Below the pieces are notes generated by a model. It saw only the letters and a program-made list of their open reading frames with translations, was not told the origin of the DNA and made no database searches. A DNA stretch of 40,000 nucleotides from Zygnema cylindricum (lineage: Eukaryota > Streptophyta > Zygnematophyceae > Zygnematales > Zygnemataceae): contig JBBHKE010001887.1 in assembly GCA_037447655.1 (NCBI GenBank), positions 1 to 40,000 on the forward strand. Reading direction: 5' to 3'. This document shows, piece by piece, positions 1 to 9,825 of the stretch. How positions within the stretch are numbered: position 1 is the first letter of the stretch; the number at the start of each line of letters is the position of its first letter. The position numbers were made by a program, and so were the translations under genes.

Positions 1-128
1 GCTTCCTCTCCAATTTCTCAATGACTGCGACAAGTTTGAGAGTTGGAGAGAGAAGTTAGAGGTAGACTGCCTCGGCTTCTTTATTTCTATTCAGACCTAG
101 AAAATACTAAAAACCATTAATTTCTACA
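1..128 (-). repeat. Partial copia LTR inserted antisense in the 5' LTR of element A
   Basis: This segment is the reverse complement of the start of the LTR seen at 2197 and 8773: it ends on the plus strand with the complement of TGTAGAAATTAATGG and shares the GAAGCCGAGGCAGTCTACC block. The LTR therefore points left and leaves the window at position 1. Its junction at 128/129 falls inside sequence that is uninterrupted in the other LTR of element A near 14525 (GTTTTGAGTGA). The second target-site copy lies outside the window, so a solo LTR and a full element cannot be told apart. Confidence 0.85.
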
Positions 129-304
129 GTTTTGAGTGACTCTTTTTGATACACACTCATGGGAGTCTATAATACAAAAAAGGGTGCAATCAGATTGTTA
201 GTTTGTCTACTTGGGCAGCAATGGTTGTGGCTGAAAGTGGGTTAGTTAAAAACTACCTAAAGGCTTCCTGAATTCTGTAGTCTAATAGAGGACACACAAT
301 TGCA
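129..304 (+). repeat. 3' remnant of the 5' LTR of copia element A
   Basis: The segment matches 14525-14697, the end of the 3' LTR of element A, through the shared blocks GGCAGCAATGGTTGTGGC-like, CTGAAAGTGGGTTAGTT and GAGGACACA. Both copies end in TTGCA, the expected CA terminus of an LTR, and the primer-binding site follows directly at 305. The upstream part of this LTR was displaced by the antisense insertion at 1-128. Small differences between the two copies show that the element is not a recent insertion. Confidence 0.88.
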
Positions 305-319
305 GGTTATGGGCCCACC
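305..319 (+). other. Primer-binding site of element A (internal tRNA-iMet type)
   Basis: GGTTATGGGCCCACC directly follows the LTR terminus. It is complementary to the anticodon arm (GGUGGGCCCAUAACC) of plant initiator tRNA-Met, not to its 3' acceptor end. This is the half-tRNA priming arrangement known from Drosophila copia. The same 15 bases follow the 5' LTR of element B. Confidence 0.8.
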
Positions 320-2196
320 CTCTAAGGTGCCCACCTTTAATAGATCTGGGTTCATCTATTAGGAAGCCATGATGACAGCGGCTTTGTGCAAAAAAGATAC
401 AGGGGTACTATTAGTGGACAAGTGAAACGTCCACATCAGGGAACTCCAACACGGTTTGGTGGAATAAGGTTTTCTACAGCTGCATGTGCTGCGGCAGAGG
501 AGGTAGATGATCGGGATAACAGAGTGTCCGAAAAGGGGAAAGAGAAAGAGAGGCCTCTTACTCCTATTTTTCTTATTACCACGACACTGAAGACTGCGGA
601 AGACGATAGCCAAACGTGGGTAAACATCAACATGGTTGCCAAAAACTTCATACAAAGACACCTCACTCAGGCTTTGGCAACCCCCCATCTTCACATTTAT
701 AAGGCCGAGGAGTTGTGGGTGAGTTTGGTGGAAATCTATAGAGCTGGAATTATTCAGGAGCTCAAGTTGGCCGAATAAAAGTTAGGGAATTATACTTACA
801 AAGGGGGAAAAATGTTAGACTATTGTAATGATCTCTCTTGTTTGTATATGGAGATGGAGAGTGTCGGATGAACAAGTACAATGAAGATGAAAGTTAACAC
901 TCTCATCAAGAAGTTACCCGATGAGTATGAAAACATAGTGTATCGAGTACAGGAAATGACTGATAGTTTATGGAAGTGGAACATATTGGTCCGGATGATA
1001 CTTGTGCAAGAGAACACTTTTGAGACCAGGAGAAGGGGAAAGAGCATTGAAGCTCTAGTTGTAGGAGGAAACAGATGGGGGAAGGATCCAAAGAAACCAT
1101 ACACATAAGAGAGAGATCAGTTTGGAGGACCAAGGCCCCCTAAGGATCTTTCTCACTTTTGTAAAATGTCGGGAAACTTCATAGCGGATTATGTCAAGCT
1201 GTTGGAGCTGAGGCTTAAAGAGAACCGTGGAGGGGGTTCTTTTAGAGGGAAGAAGAAGGCACTTGTGGTCACAAAAGTGAAAGGAGAGACCAAGGACGAG
1301 TCCTTTGAGGAGGAGGATGGGGAGCTTCTTCTTGACGAGAGTCTAGAGGAGAGGGAGATCACTCGGAAACAGAAGTGTGCTCTCCGAGTAATTCGTGAAG
1401 CTCCACAAGAAGTATGGATCATCGACTCAGATGCTTCCATGCATATGTATCGTGATAAGCACCTTTTTACTAAGCTAAGAAAGATCCCTACTATACAGAT
1501 AGAGTAAGGGAATGGGAGAGTGGTAACTACAAATCTAGTGGGGTCAGTAGACCTGAAAGTCTTAGTGGAGGGTAAGACTTCTATACTCACCTTCTCAAAT
1601 GTACTCTACATTCCTCAGTTGAGTAAAAATCTTATCTCTACGTCTGTGTTAGATGACAAAGAGTTTGATACCTTCACCAAAAAGGGAGTCTTTACAACTA
1701 AGTATGGGGATGAAGTCTACTTCACACCATATAAAGGTAGCCAAAGAATGTTTAGGCTTAATGTGAAAAATGAAAAGAAAAATGCTTACTATGTTGGTGT
1801 TCCAAAGTTGATGATTTGGCATAAGCAGTTGGGGCATGTGCATTTTGATAGGTTGAGGGAAATGAAGAAGCTTGGTGTAGTAGATGTCATTCAGATTGGG
1901 GATAATTAAATGGTGGATGATTCTAGTGGTTGTGCTCAAGGTAAGGCTCACAGACTTCCTTTTCCCAAAGCCACCGCATATAGGGGTTAGAAAGTACTAG
2001 ATTTGGTCCACACAGATATATGGGGACCTGCAAAAGTACCTTCGGTCGGAGGAAAGAGATTTATGTTGACAATAACCGATGACTGGTCTAGATACTCTTG
2101 AGTCTACTTCCTAAAAACAAAGTCTATAACACCACCTTACTTCAAAGAATATAAAGCTTGGAGTGAGTAATTGCATGGAACCCCCATTAAGAGAAT
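309..2196 (+). pseudogene. Element A gag, protease and N-terminal integrase (broken)
   Basis: The first ATG lies inside the primer-binding site, as in element B. A frame loss occurs around 389-395 in a run of A, after which gag continues in another frame with stops. The region matching the zinc knuckle (1154-1200) has lost three of its four ligands: it reads SHFCKMSGNFIADY where element B reads CHFCKKPGHYMVEC. The protease motif is WIIDSDAS instead of the usual DSGAS. The pre-integrase/HHCC region is recognisable (MIWHKQLGHVHF near 1815, SGCAQGKAH near 1926), as is the first catalytic Asp in VHTDIWGP near 2010. The segment stops at the B insertion at 2196 and resumes at 9826. It is not functional. 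Confidence 0.88.
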
Positions 2197-3243
2197 TGTA
2201 GAAATTAATGGTTTTAAAGTACTTTCTAGGTCTGAATAAAAATAAAGAAGCCGAGGCAGTCTACCTCTAACTTCTCTCTCCAAACTCTCAAACTTGTCGC
2301 AGTCACTGAAAAATTGGAGAGGAAGCTAGAGCCATGGCTACCTAGGCTATCCTGAGATTTACGGGAAATTTATACTAGTAAGGGGATTATTTACTAAAAG
2401 GTATATGCCGGCCACAGGATTTGATCCTAGTACCTGCCGGCCGACAGATAGTAGATAGCCGGTAGCCTTAGCCGTTAGGTCTAGAGTAGTCTTACGTATT
2501 ATATAGTACGATAATTAATTAAACATTAATTCGTAGGATAAATCATTTAACTATAATTGTTAACGGGATACATAGATCTGGTATGTAAAAGTACGAATTG
2601 CGGTACGGATAAGAAATCAATACCTCGCATAGATTTCGTAAGCGAAACAAATACCGCGGATGTATTTATTACGGCTACGATCAAATGCGAGTTTAATCGG
2701 ACGGCACGAAATAGCACCGAGATCGCGGAAGAAGAATTCGGCGGTTTGTGGGCATCGCCACATCGGATGACACGTGGCGATGTTACATTGGAGCGCGGCA
2801 TCTCCGAGGATTAAAGGAGCAAATCCGGACATACCACGTGTCGACATTTAGGCCATATTGTACAGTGTCCGTACATAAAGTACACCGGCAGCTGTACTTT
2901 TGCATACGAAACTGTAATCTGCTTGGTTCCGTACATCAGTAGATAGAGTCTATGAGAGAGATAGGACTTAAAAAAATTAGAAGATAGGACCCTCTCTCCC
3001 AGAGAGCTTCTGTACAAAACGTCAACTTTGACCCTCCATAACTCACTGCTCAGGGGAGCAAATTCAGAGATTCTTTTTGCAATCGACTTAGGGGAGTCTT
3101 GTCTTCACAAGGGTGAAGTTGGTCAGTGTTTTTGTTTGTCAGGGTGGCAGTTATTTTTGCTGAAACACAAAGGGGTAAGGGTTATCCTAGAGACTTCTTG
3201 GAAGCTGTCCACTCTGAGGACTTATGGAGGTCTCAGAGTTTCA
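2197..3243 (+). repeat. 5' LTR of element B
   Basis: The LTR is 1047 bp, begins TGTAGAAATTAATGG and ends CAGAGTTTCA. It matches 8773-9820 along its whole length. A tRNA T-arm-like hairpin lies on its antisense strand (2407-2450). Further on are short direct words built on GTACAC/GTACGG and several CACGTG-like motifs. No long open frame is credible here. Confidence 0.95.
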
Positions 3244-3258
3244 GGTTATGGGCCCACC
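3244..3258 (+). other. Primer-binding site of element B (internal tRNA-iMet type)
   Basis: GGTTATGGGCCCACC abuts the LTR end (TCA) with no spacer. The 15 bases are complementary to the anticodon stem-loop of plant initiator tRNA-Met; animal initiators have GCUGGG where plants have GGUGGG, so the full match favours a plant-type primer. The gag ATG at 3248 is embedded in the site. Confidence 0.82.
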
Positions 3259-3431
3259 CTCTAGGGTACCAATCTTTAATGGAACTGGCTTCATATACTG
3301 GGAAAGTATGATGATAGGAGCTCTATGCGAAAAAAGGTTTTGGGGGATAGTGAGTGGACGGTTGGGGCGCCCATCAAGTCTTGGAATTCCTCCAGGGTTT
3401 GGAGGAAGCAGATTCACCAGGAAAGAGGATC
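3248..3431 (+). pseudogene. Element B gag, N-terminal part (interrupted)
   Basis: The frame encodes the typical copia gag opening VPIFNGTGFIYWESMM, followed by FWGIVSGRL. It is cut at 3431 by solo LTR C, whose 1175 bp plus the 5-bp TSD (1180 bp in all) change the frame by one. The gag frame resumes at 4612 in exactly the phase predicted by precise excision. An in-frame ATG at 3224, inside the LTR end, is an alternative start. Confidence 0.88.
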
Positions 3432-4606
3432 TGAAACTCTGAGACCTCCATTGGCCCTCAGAGTATGCAGATCCAAAAGAAGCTAATCTAGATAGTGCCG
3501 ACTCCAAGTTAATATAAACCCAAGTGACTGACCCCTTGACAGTCAGAACCCCAATATAGATTCACCCCTGTGAAATAACACTTTCTGTGTGCTCAGTTCC
3601 ACCACAGAATGCAAAGTTAGAATATGAGATTTGGACACATTCACCCACTTTGACTTTCCCTTAGAAATACAGCCACCCTGGCAGACAAAAACTCTGACCG
3701 ACTACACCCCTGTGTAGCCTAGACTCCCCTGAGTCCGCAGCAAAAAGAATCACTGAAAATGGTCAAGTAAATTGATAGATATGGCTGGCCAAAGTTTGCC
3801 ATTTATACAGAGTGCTCTCTGGGAGAGGCAGCTGACTACCCAAAATTTTCTAAGTCCTATTCCCTCTCTAAAACTCTATCTACTGAAGTACGGCACCAAT
3901 CAAATTACTGTATCGTACAGAAAAGTACAGGTGCCGGTGTACTTTCTGTACGGCCATTGTACGACATGGCCAAAATGTCGACACGTGTCAAATCAGGATT
4001 AGTTCCTGTAATCTCCGGAATTCCCGTAATCCAATGTTATTACGCCACGTGTTATCTGACGTGGCAAAGACCGTAAAACGCCAAAAGTACATTTCCGTGA
4101 TCGCGGCGCCTATCGCGGCCGTCCGATCAAAACCGGCTATAATCCTAGCCGCTGAAATTCGACGCGCGGTATTCGTTTCGCTATCGAAACAAATGCGCGG
4201 TATCCGTTCTGTCCCCATACCGTACTTCGTACTAAATGAAACTGTATCTATGTACAAAGTATCTATAAGCCGTTAAACGGATTTATCTACATACAAAGAT
4301 TTATATATTTATCAAACCTTATATATCGTAATATCATTCATAGACTTAACGGCTAGAGCTAACGGCTATTGCCGACTGACGGACGGCAGGTACCAGGATC
4401 AATTCCTGCGTCCGGCAGCCTACTTTTGGTAAGTCTAATTCTCCCCCTGTCTTCTCTAGAGAGCCTAGGCAGCCATGGCTCTAGCTCCCTATCCAGCCTT
4501 CAGTGACTACAACAAGTGTGGGGGCTTGGATAGGGGAGTTAGAGGCAGACCGCCTCAGATCTTTTTCTATCCTAATACAGACCTAGAAAATACCCAAATA
4601 TCAACA
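3432..4606 (-). repeat. Solo LTR C, antisense, inside gag of element B
   Basis: On the plus strand the segment begins TGAAACTCTGAGACC and ends AATATCAACA, the reverse complement of an LTR running TGTTGATATT...GTTTCA. It is 1175 bp and flanked by the duplication GGATC (3427-3431 and 4607-4611). No internal retroelement sequence is present, so this is a solo LTR left by LTR-LTR recombination. It is related to the B and E LTRs but diverged from them. Like them it holds a T-arm-like hairpin (near 4385-4420) on the strand antisense to the LTR. Confidence 0.95.
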
Positions 4607-4611
4607 GGATC

Positions 4612-5636
4612 CACCTTCAACGGAGGAAACCAAAGAAGGAGAGGTGGTGGACAAAGGAAGGGAGAAGAAGGCGACCACACCAATAACAACTGGTTCGGCA
4701 TTCATGTCACCTATTCCGAGGAACGAGGAGAATGATACTGAAACTTGGGACTTCAACAATATGGCGGCAAAGCACTTCATCCTACACCATCTCACTCAAG
4801 GACTTGCATGTCCTCATTTGCATGTTGAAAGGGCATCCGATCGTTGGATGGCTCTCATAGAGATGTACTGAAGTGGTACGATTCAGCAACAACAGTTAGC
4901 TGATCAAAAAGTTAAGGAGTATGTATACAAAGGGGAAAATATGTTGGATTTTTGCAATGAGCTTGCTACACTCTTCATGGAGCTAGAGAGTGCGGGAAAA
5001 GATTTTAGCGAAAAAGAAAAAGTTAACTGTTTACTGATGAAGTTCCCTGATGAGTTCGAGAACATAGTCAACCGTGTGCAGGACTTGCCGGACTCAAGGT
5101 GGATATGGAACTCAGTGGTAGGGATGATTCTCGTTCGAGAGAATACGATTGAGATCCGAAGGGGAGGAAAGAGTGGCCAAGCCTTGGCAACAGCGACCGA
5201 TTGGAGGAACAAGGATTCCCGGAAACCAGTCAGAAACTATGGGGGTAGGGAGCGGGAAAAACAGGTTGGCGAGTTCGAACCAAGGGCTCCCAAAGGTTTA
5301 TGTCATTTTTGTAAGAAACCGGGGCACTATATGGTAGAGTGCACTAAGCTAACCGAGCTTCGGTTAAAGGAGGGGCAGACCGGTGGTACCCCGAGAGGAA
5401 AGAAAAAGGCCCTTGTCACACAGGTACTTGAGGCGGAATCCGAGGACGAGGACGATGAGCTCCTTTTGGATGAGGAGTTGGAGGCGAAAACTAAGGTTGA
5501 AATTCCACGAAGGCAGAAATGTGCTTACGGTGGATTGAAAGGTGAAGCACGCTGGATTATAGATTCAAGTGCCTCCATGCACATCTGTAAGGATAGGCAC
5601 CTGTTCACTAAGATAAGAAAGATTCCCACCAAATAG
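4612..5636 (+). pseudogene. Element B gag C-terminus, zinc knuckle and protease
   Basis: The frame continues gag (UBN2-type), with a CCHC zinc knuckle CHFCKKPGHYMVEC at 5301-5342 (C-x2-C-x4-H-x4-C intact) and an aspartic-protease motif WIIDSSAS near 5553. The protease normally reads DSGAS, so the Gly next to the catalytic Asp-Ser has become Ser. A TGA at 4869-4871 interrupts gag and a TAG at 5634-5636 follows the protease. The aligned codon for the TAG in element A is Gln (CAG), so the stop looks like a C-to-T change. Confidence 0.9.
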
Positions 5637-7058
5637 ATAGAGTACGGGGATGGGAGGATAGTCACCACTACTCTTGTAGGATCAGTAGATCTGAAAGTGT
5701 TACTAGAAGGAAAGACATCCATATTAACATTCTCCGATATATTGTTTATTCCAGAGCTGAACAAAAACCTTATCTCTACATCTGTATTAGATGATAAGGG
5801 TTTTTTTACTAGCACTAGGGAAGGAGTCTGTACTGCTAGTTTTGATGAGGATGTCTATTTCATTGGTGAGAAAAATAGCCATGGGATGTTTAGGCTGATC
5901 TTAACTAATGAAACGAACAAACTTTATTATGCTGGTGTTCATGATATTATGATGTGGCATAAGAGGCTTGGACATGTGAATTTAGATCAGTTAAGAGAGA
6001 TGAAAATGATGGGAGTGGTGGAAGGGATTCAATTCAGTAAGAGTGATGATATAAGTGATTGTAGTGGATGTGCTCAAGGTAAAGCACACAAATTACCCTT
6101 TCCTAAAACAGCCACCTATAAGGGAGAAAAAATTCTAGATCTAGTACACACAGATATTTGGGGACCGGCTAGAGTGCCCTCACCGGGGGGGAAGAGATTT
6201 ATGATGACTATAACTGATGATTGGTCTCGGTATTCTAGAGAGTATTTTTTGAAAAACAAGTCAGAAGCTCATGATTGTTTTAGACAATATAAAGCATGGA
6301 GCGAAAAACTCTATGAAACTCCAATCAAGAGAGTAAGGGGTGACAATGGTGGAGAGTATACTTCTAACCAGTTTGAGGATTTTCTGAGGGAAGATGGGGT
6401 CCAACAACAAAAGACAGTTCCGAAAAATCCGGAACACAATGGGGTAGATGAAAGGTTAAATAGAACACTAAGTGATAGTGCTAGAAGTATGTTGTCGGAT
6501 AAGAAGATAGGAAAAAGGTTTTGGGCAGAAGCAATAAACTGTGCTAATAACCTCAAAAATAGAGTTCTTACTTCACCTATAAAAGATCAAACACCTTATG
6601 AGAGATGGACATGCCTGAAACCATACTTATATCACTTAAAGGTTTTCGGTAGTCAAGTATTGAGTCTAGATACAGATCGGTCTAATTGGAAGCTTGATCC
6701 TAAAGGAAAACCGAAATACTTATTAGCATATGATGAGGATGTTAAAGGATATAGAGTTTATGATCTAAAAAGAGAAGATGTAATCTTAGTAAAGCATCTA
6801 GAAGTTATAGATGAAGGAAAGTCTGTGGATCCCATCAAATATACAAAGTCAGTAAAAATCAGATTTGAGTCACAAAATTCCGATGACTTTGAGCTCCCTA
6901 ACTATCCGGGTTTTAGAGACGATGACATTTTTGCAGGTACAAATCAGTCCGAAAACGACTCAGCTGTGGAAACTCCAGTAACAACTCTACCCGAAGCGGA
7001 AGACGTGGTGGTTATTGATTCGGAATCAAAAGATAGGGGAGAAGCTGAGTTTGTTTGA
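5637..7058 (+). pseudogene. Element B integrase
   Basis: The pre-integrase domain holds the HHCC zinc-binding motif: MWHKRLGH near 5952 and CSGCAQGK near 6060. The catalytic core has Asp in VHTDIWGP (near 6150), Asp in RGDNGGEYTS (near 6340) and Glu in PEHNGVDERLNRTL (near 6430), so the DDE triad is complete. The GKPKYLLAYDEDVKGYRVYD block that follows matches the copia integrase C-terminus. The frame is open for over 450 codons before the TGA at 7056-7058. It is the best-preserved piece of the element. Confidence 0.93.
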
Positions 7059-8759
7059 AAGAATCCACGAGAACCATCTATTCCGGCCTCAGATTTTGAG
7101 GGGGGAAGGAGAAGTAGCAAAAGACTGCAAGAAAAACAGGTTAATAACAAGGTAACTAAACTATCTCATCAAGATGAACCTCAAACTTATGGAGAGGCGA
7201 TGACTTGTCCAGAAAGAAACCGGTGGAAGACAACCATCAATGAGGAGATGGCCTCAATTATGGCAGCCGATACTTGGGAGCTAGTGGATTGTCCACCTAA
7301 CCGAAAACCAATCGGTTGTAAGTGGGTTTTCAAATTAAAACTGAACCCTGATAACACAATCGAGCGCTACAAGGCCTGATTAGTGGCAAAGGAATTTACA
7401 CAAAAATAGGAAATTGAGTACGAGGAAACCTTTGCCCCGGTGGTCAGATTTCCCTCCGTCCGCATACTTCTCAACCTGGCAGCAGCGGAAGACATGGAAA
7501 TGCACCAGATGGACATCAAAACAACCTTTTTGCATGGAGAATTGGAAGAGGAGATCTTCATGCGACAACCGGAAGGGTTTGTGGAGGAAGGAGAGGAGAG
7601 TAAGATATGTCGGCTGATTAAATCTCTTTATGGTTTGAAACAGGCGCCTCTACAGTGGAATAAGAAGCTTGATCAGTTTCTTACCGGTCTGGGTTATATC
7701 CGGATCAGCTCAGATCACTCAATCTATGTTTTAGAAGATGAGGAAGGTTTTATATTTATTGCAATTTATGTTGATGATTTGCTTGTTTTTAGTAAATCAA
7801 TGGAAAAAAATAATAAACTAAAAACCGATCTTAAGGGGAGATTTGAAATGAAGAATATGGGGGAAGCAAAATATATTTTGAGAATTTAAGTAGAGAGAGA
7901 CCGAAAAATAAAAATTATAAGATTGACTCAAAAGAAAGCAATAGGGAACATGCTTGAAAAATTTCAAATGGATAATGCTAATAGTTGTACAACTCTAAGA
8001 GTTGAAGAAGGGAAGTGAGGGGAGTGAGGAAGAGGAGTCATAGTCTTAGACGAGGAATTAAGTCTTGAAGAACAGATGTTCATGCAGAATATTCCTTACA
8101 GACAAGTAGTGGGAAGTTTAATCTATTTTATGAAGTGTACCCGGCCGGATTTAGTTGCATTTGTAGGAGTGCTGAGTAGAAGTCTAAATGCTCCCACTAA
8201 GAGGGATTGGGAGGCAGCTAAGAGAGTCCTTAGATACTTGATAGGAACTAGGGATTTATGGTTGCATTTGGGTGGGGAGAATGCTGACATCACTACTTGG
8301 AGTGATTCCAGTTATGTTGATGCTCCGATGAGGAGATGCACTTCTCGATATGTATTATATGTGGGTGATGGGGCTTGCTGTTGGAGTAGCAAACAGCAAA
8401 AGGTTATTGCTCAGTCCACCATGGAGGCTGAGTATATGGCCTCTTGCTCTGCTGTAAAAGAATTGATGTGGGTCAAGTCTTTGCTTGGTGAGCTTGGTCA
8501 TCTTAAGAGTGGTGTGCAGAAAATATTTTGTGATAATCAGGCAGCAATTGCTATTTCTGCCAATCCTGAACATCATTTTAAAGCCAAACACATGGACATC
8601 AGACTCAGCTTTGTTAGAGAGAAAGTAGAAAATAAAATAATCAGTTTAGAGTACCGACCAGATAGTGAGATGGTAGGAAATATGATGACCAAACGTGTGC
8701 CTTCCCCTAAGCTAATTTTCTGCAGGAAGAAGTGTGGTCTGAAATTAAAGATTGACTAG
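7059..8759 (+). pseudogene. Element B reverse transcriptase and RNase H
   Basis: RT motifs run in copia order: WKTTINEEM, CKWVFKLK, FAPVVRFPSVR, HQMDIKTTFLHGEL, RLIKSLYGLKQAPLQWNK and the catalytic YVDD (7767-7778), which is intact. RNase H follows with YRQVVGSLIYF, TWSDSSY, STMEAEYMA and FCDNQAAIAI. Stops at 7377, 7407, 7887, 8016 and 8025 break the frame, but no insertion or deletion shifts it. The TGA at 7377 stands where copia RTs have Arg (KARLVAK), again fitting CGA to TGA. The frame ends 13 bp before the 3' LTR, so there is no env-like gene. Confidence 0.92.
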
Positions 8760-8760
8760 A

Positions 8761-8772
8761 AAATAAGAGGAG
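8761..8772 (+). other. Polypurine tract of element B
   Basis: AAATAAGAGGAG abuts the 3' LTR start (TGTAGAAA). Element A has AATAAGGGGAG at the same place. This is the expected plus-strand primer. Confidence 0.8.
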
Positions 8773-9820
8773 TGTAGAAATTAATGGTTTTAAAGTATTT
8801 TCTAGGTCTGAATAGAAATAAAGAAGCCGAGGCAGTCTACCTCTAACTTCTCTCTCCAAACTCTCAAACTTGTCGCAGTCACTGAGAAATTGGAGAGGAA
8901 GCTAGAGCCATGGCTACCTAGGCTATCCTCAGGTTTACGGGAAATTTATACTAGTTAGGGGATTATTTACTAAAAGGTATATGCCGGCCACAGGATTTGA
9001 TCCTAGTACCTGCCGGCCGACAGATAGTAGATAGCCGGTAGCCTTAGCCGTTAAGTTTAGAAGTAGTCTTACGCATTATATAGTACGATAATTAATTAAA
9101 CATTAATTCGTAGGATAAATCATTTAACTATAATTGTCAACGGGATACATAGATCTGGTATGTTAAAGTACGAATTGCGGTACGGATAAGAAATCAATAC
9201 CGCGCATAGATTTCGTAAGCGAAACAAATACCGCGCATGTATTTATTACGGCTACGATCAAATACGAGTTTAAGTGGACGGCCGGAAATAGCGCCGAGAT
9301 CGCGGAAGATGAATTCGGCGGTTTGTGGGCATCGCCACATCGGAAGACACGTGGCGATGTTACATTGGAGCGCGGCATCTCCGAGGGTTAAAGGAGCTAA
9401 TCCGGACATACCGCGTGTCGACATTTAGGCCATGTCGTACAGTGTCCGTACATAAAGTACACCGGCAGGTGTACTTTTGCGTACGGAACTGTAATCTGCT
9501 TGGTTCCGTACATCAGTAGATAGAGTCTATGAGAGAGATAGGACTTAGAAAAATTAGAAGATAGGACCCTCTCTCCCAGAGAGCTTCTGTACAAAAGGTC
9601 AACTTTGACCCTCCATAACTTACTGCTCAGGGGAGCAAATTCAGAGATTCTTTTTGCTATCGACTCAAAGGAGTCTTGTCTTCACAAGGGTGAAGTTGGT
9701 CAGAGTTTTTGTTTGTCAAGGTGGCAGTTATTTTTGCTGAAACACAAAGGGGTAAGGGTTATCCTAGAGGCTTCTTCGAAGATGTTCACCCTGGGGATTT
9801 ATGGAGGTCTCAGAGTTTCA
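8773..9820 (+). repeat. 3' LTR of element B
   Basis: This is the 1048-bp partner of the LTR at 2197-3243, beginning TGTAGAAATTAATGG and ending CAGAGTTTCA, with the TSD AGAAT directly after it at 9821-9825. Differences from the 5' copy are scattered substitutions with almost no indels. Confidence 0.95.
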
Positions 9821-9825
9821 AGAAT

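Larger units (their letters stand above)
2197..9820 (+). mobile_element. Ty1-copia retrotransposon B, complete with both LTRs, nested in A
   Basis: B is bounded by LTRs 2197-3243 and 8773-9820, both TGTAGAAAT...GTTTCA, and flanked by the 5-bp duplication AGAAT (2192-2196 and 9821-9825). Excising B plus one TSD makes the integrase of element A continuous in frame through KRI|SKNNGGEYTS. B has a primer-binding site, a gag-pol in one frame and a polypurine tract, and carries the antisense solo LTR C within gag. Eight stop codons make it non-autonomous. The two LTRs differ at scattered positions (several per cent by eye), so the insertion is not recent. Confidence 0.95.

Noticed and set aside
8760-8772. 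An env-like gene after pol that would make element B retrovirus-like
   Set aside because: Only 13 bp, including the polypurine tract, separate the pol stop from the 3' LTR.
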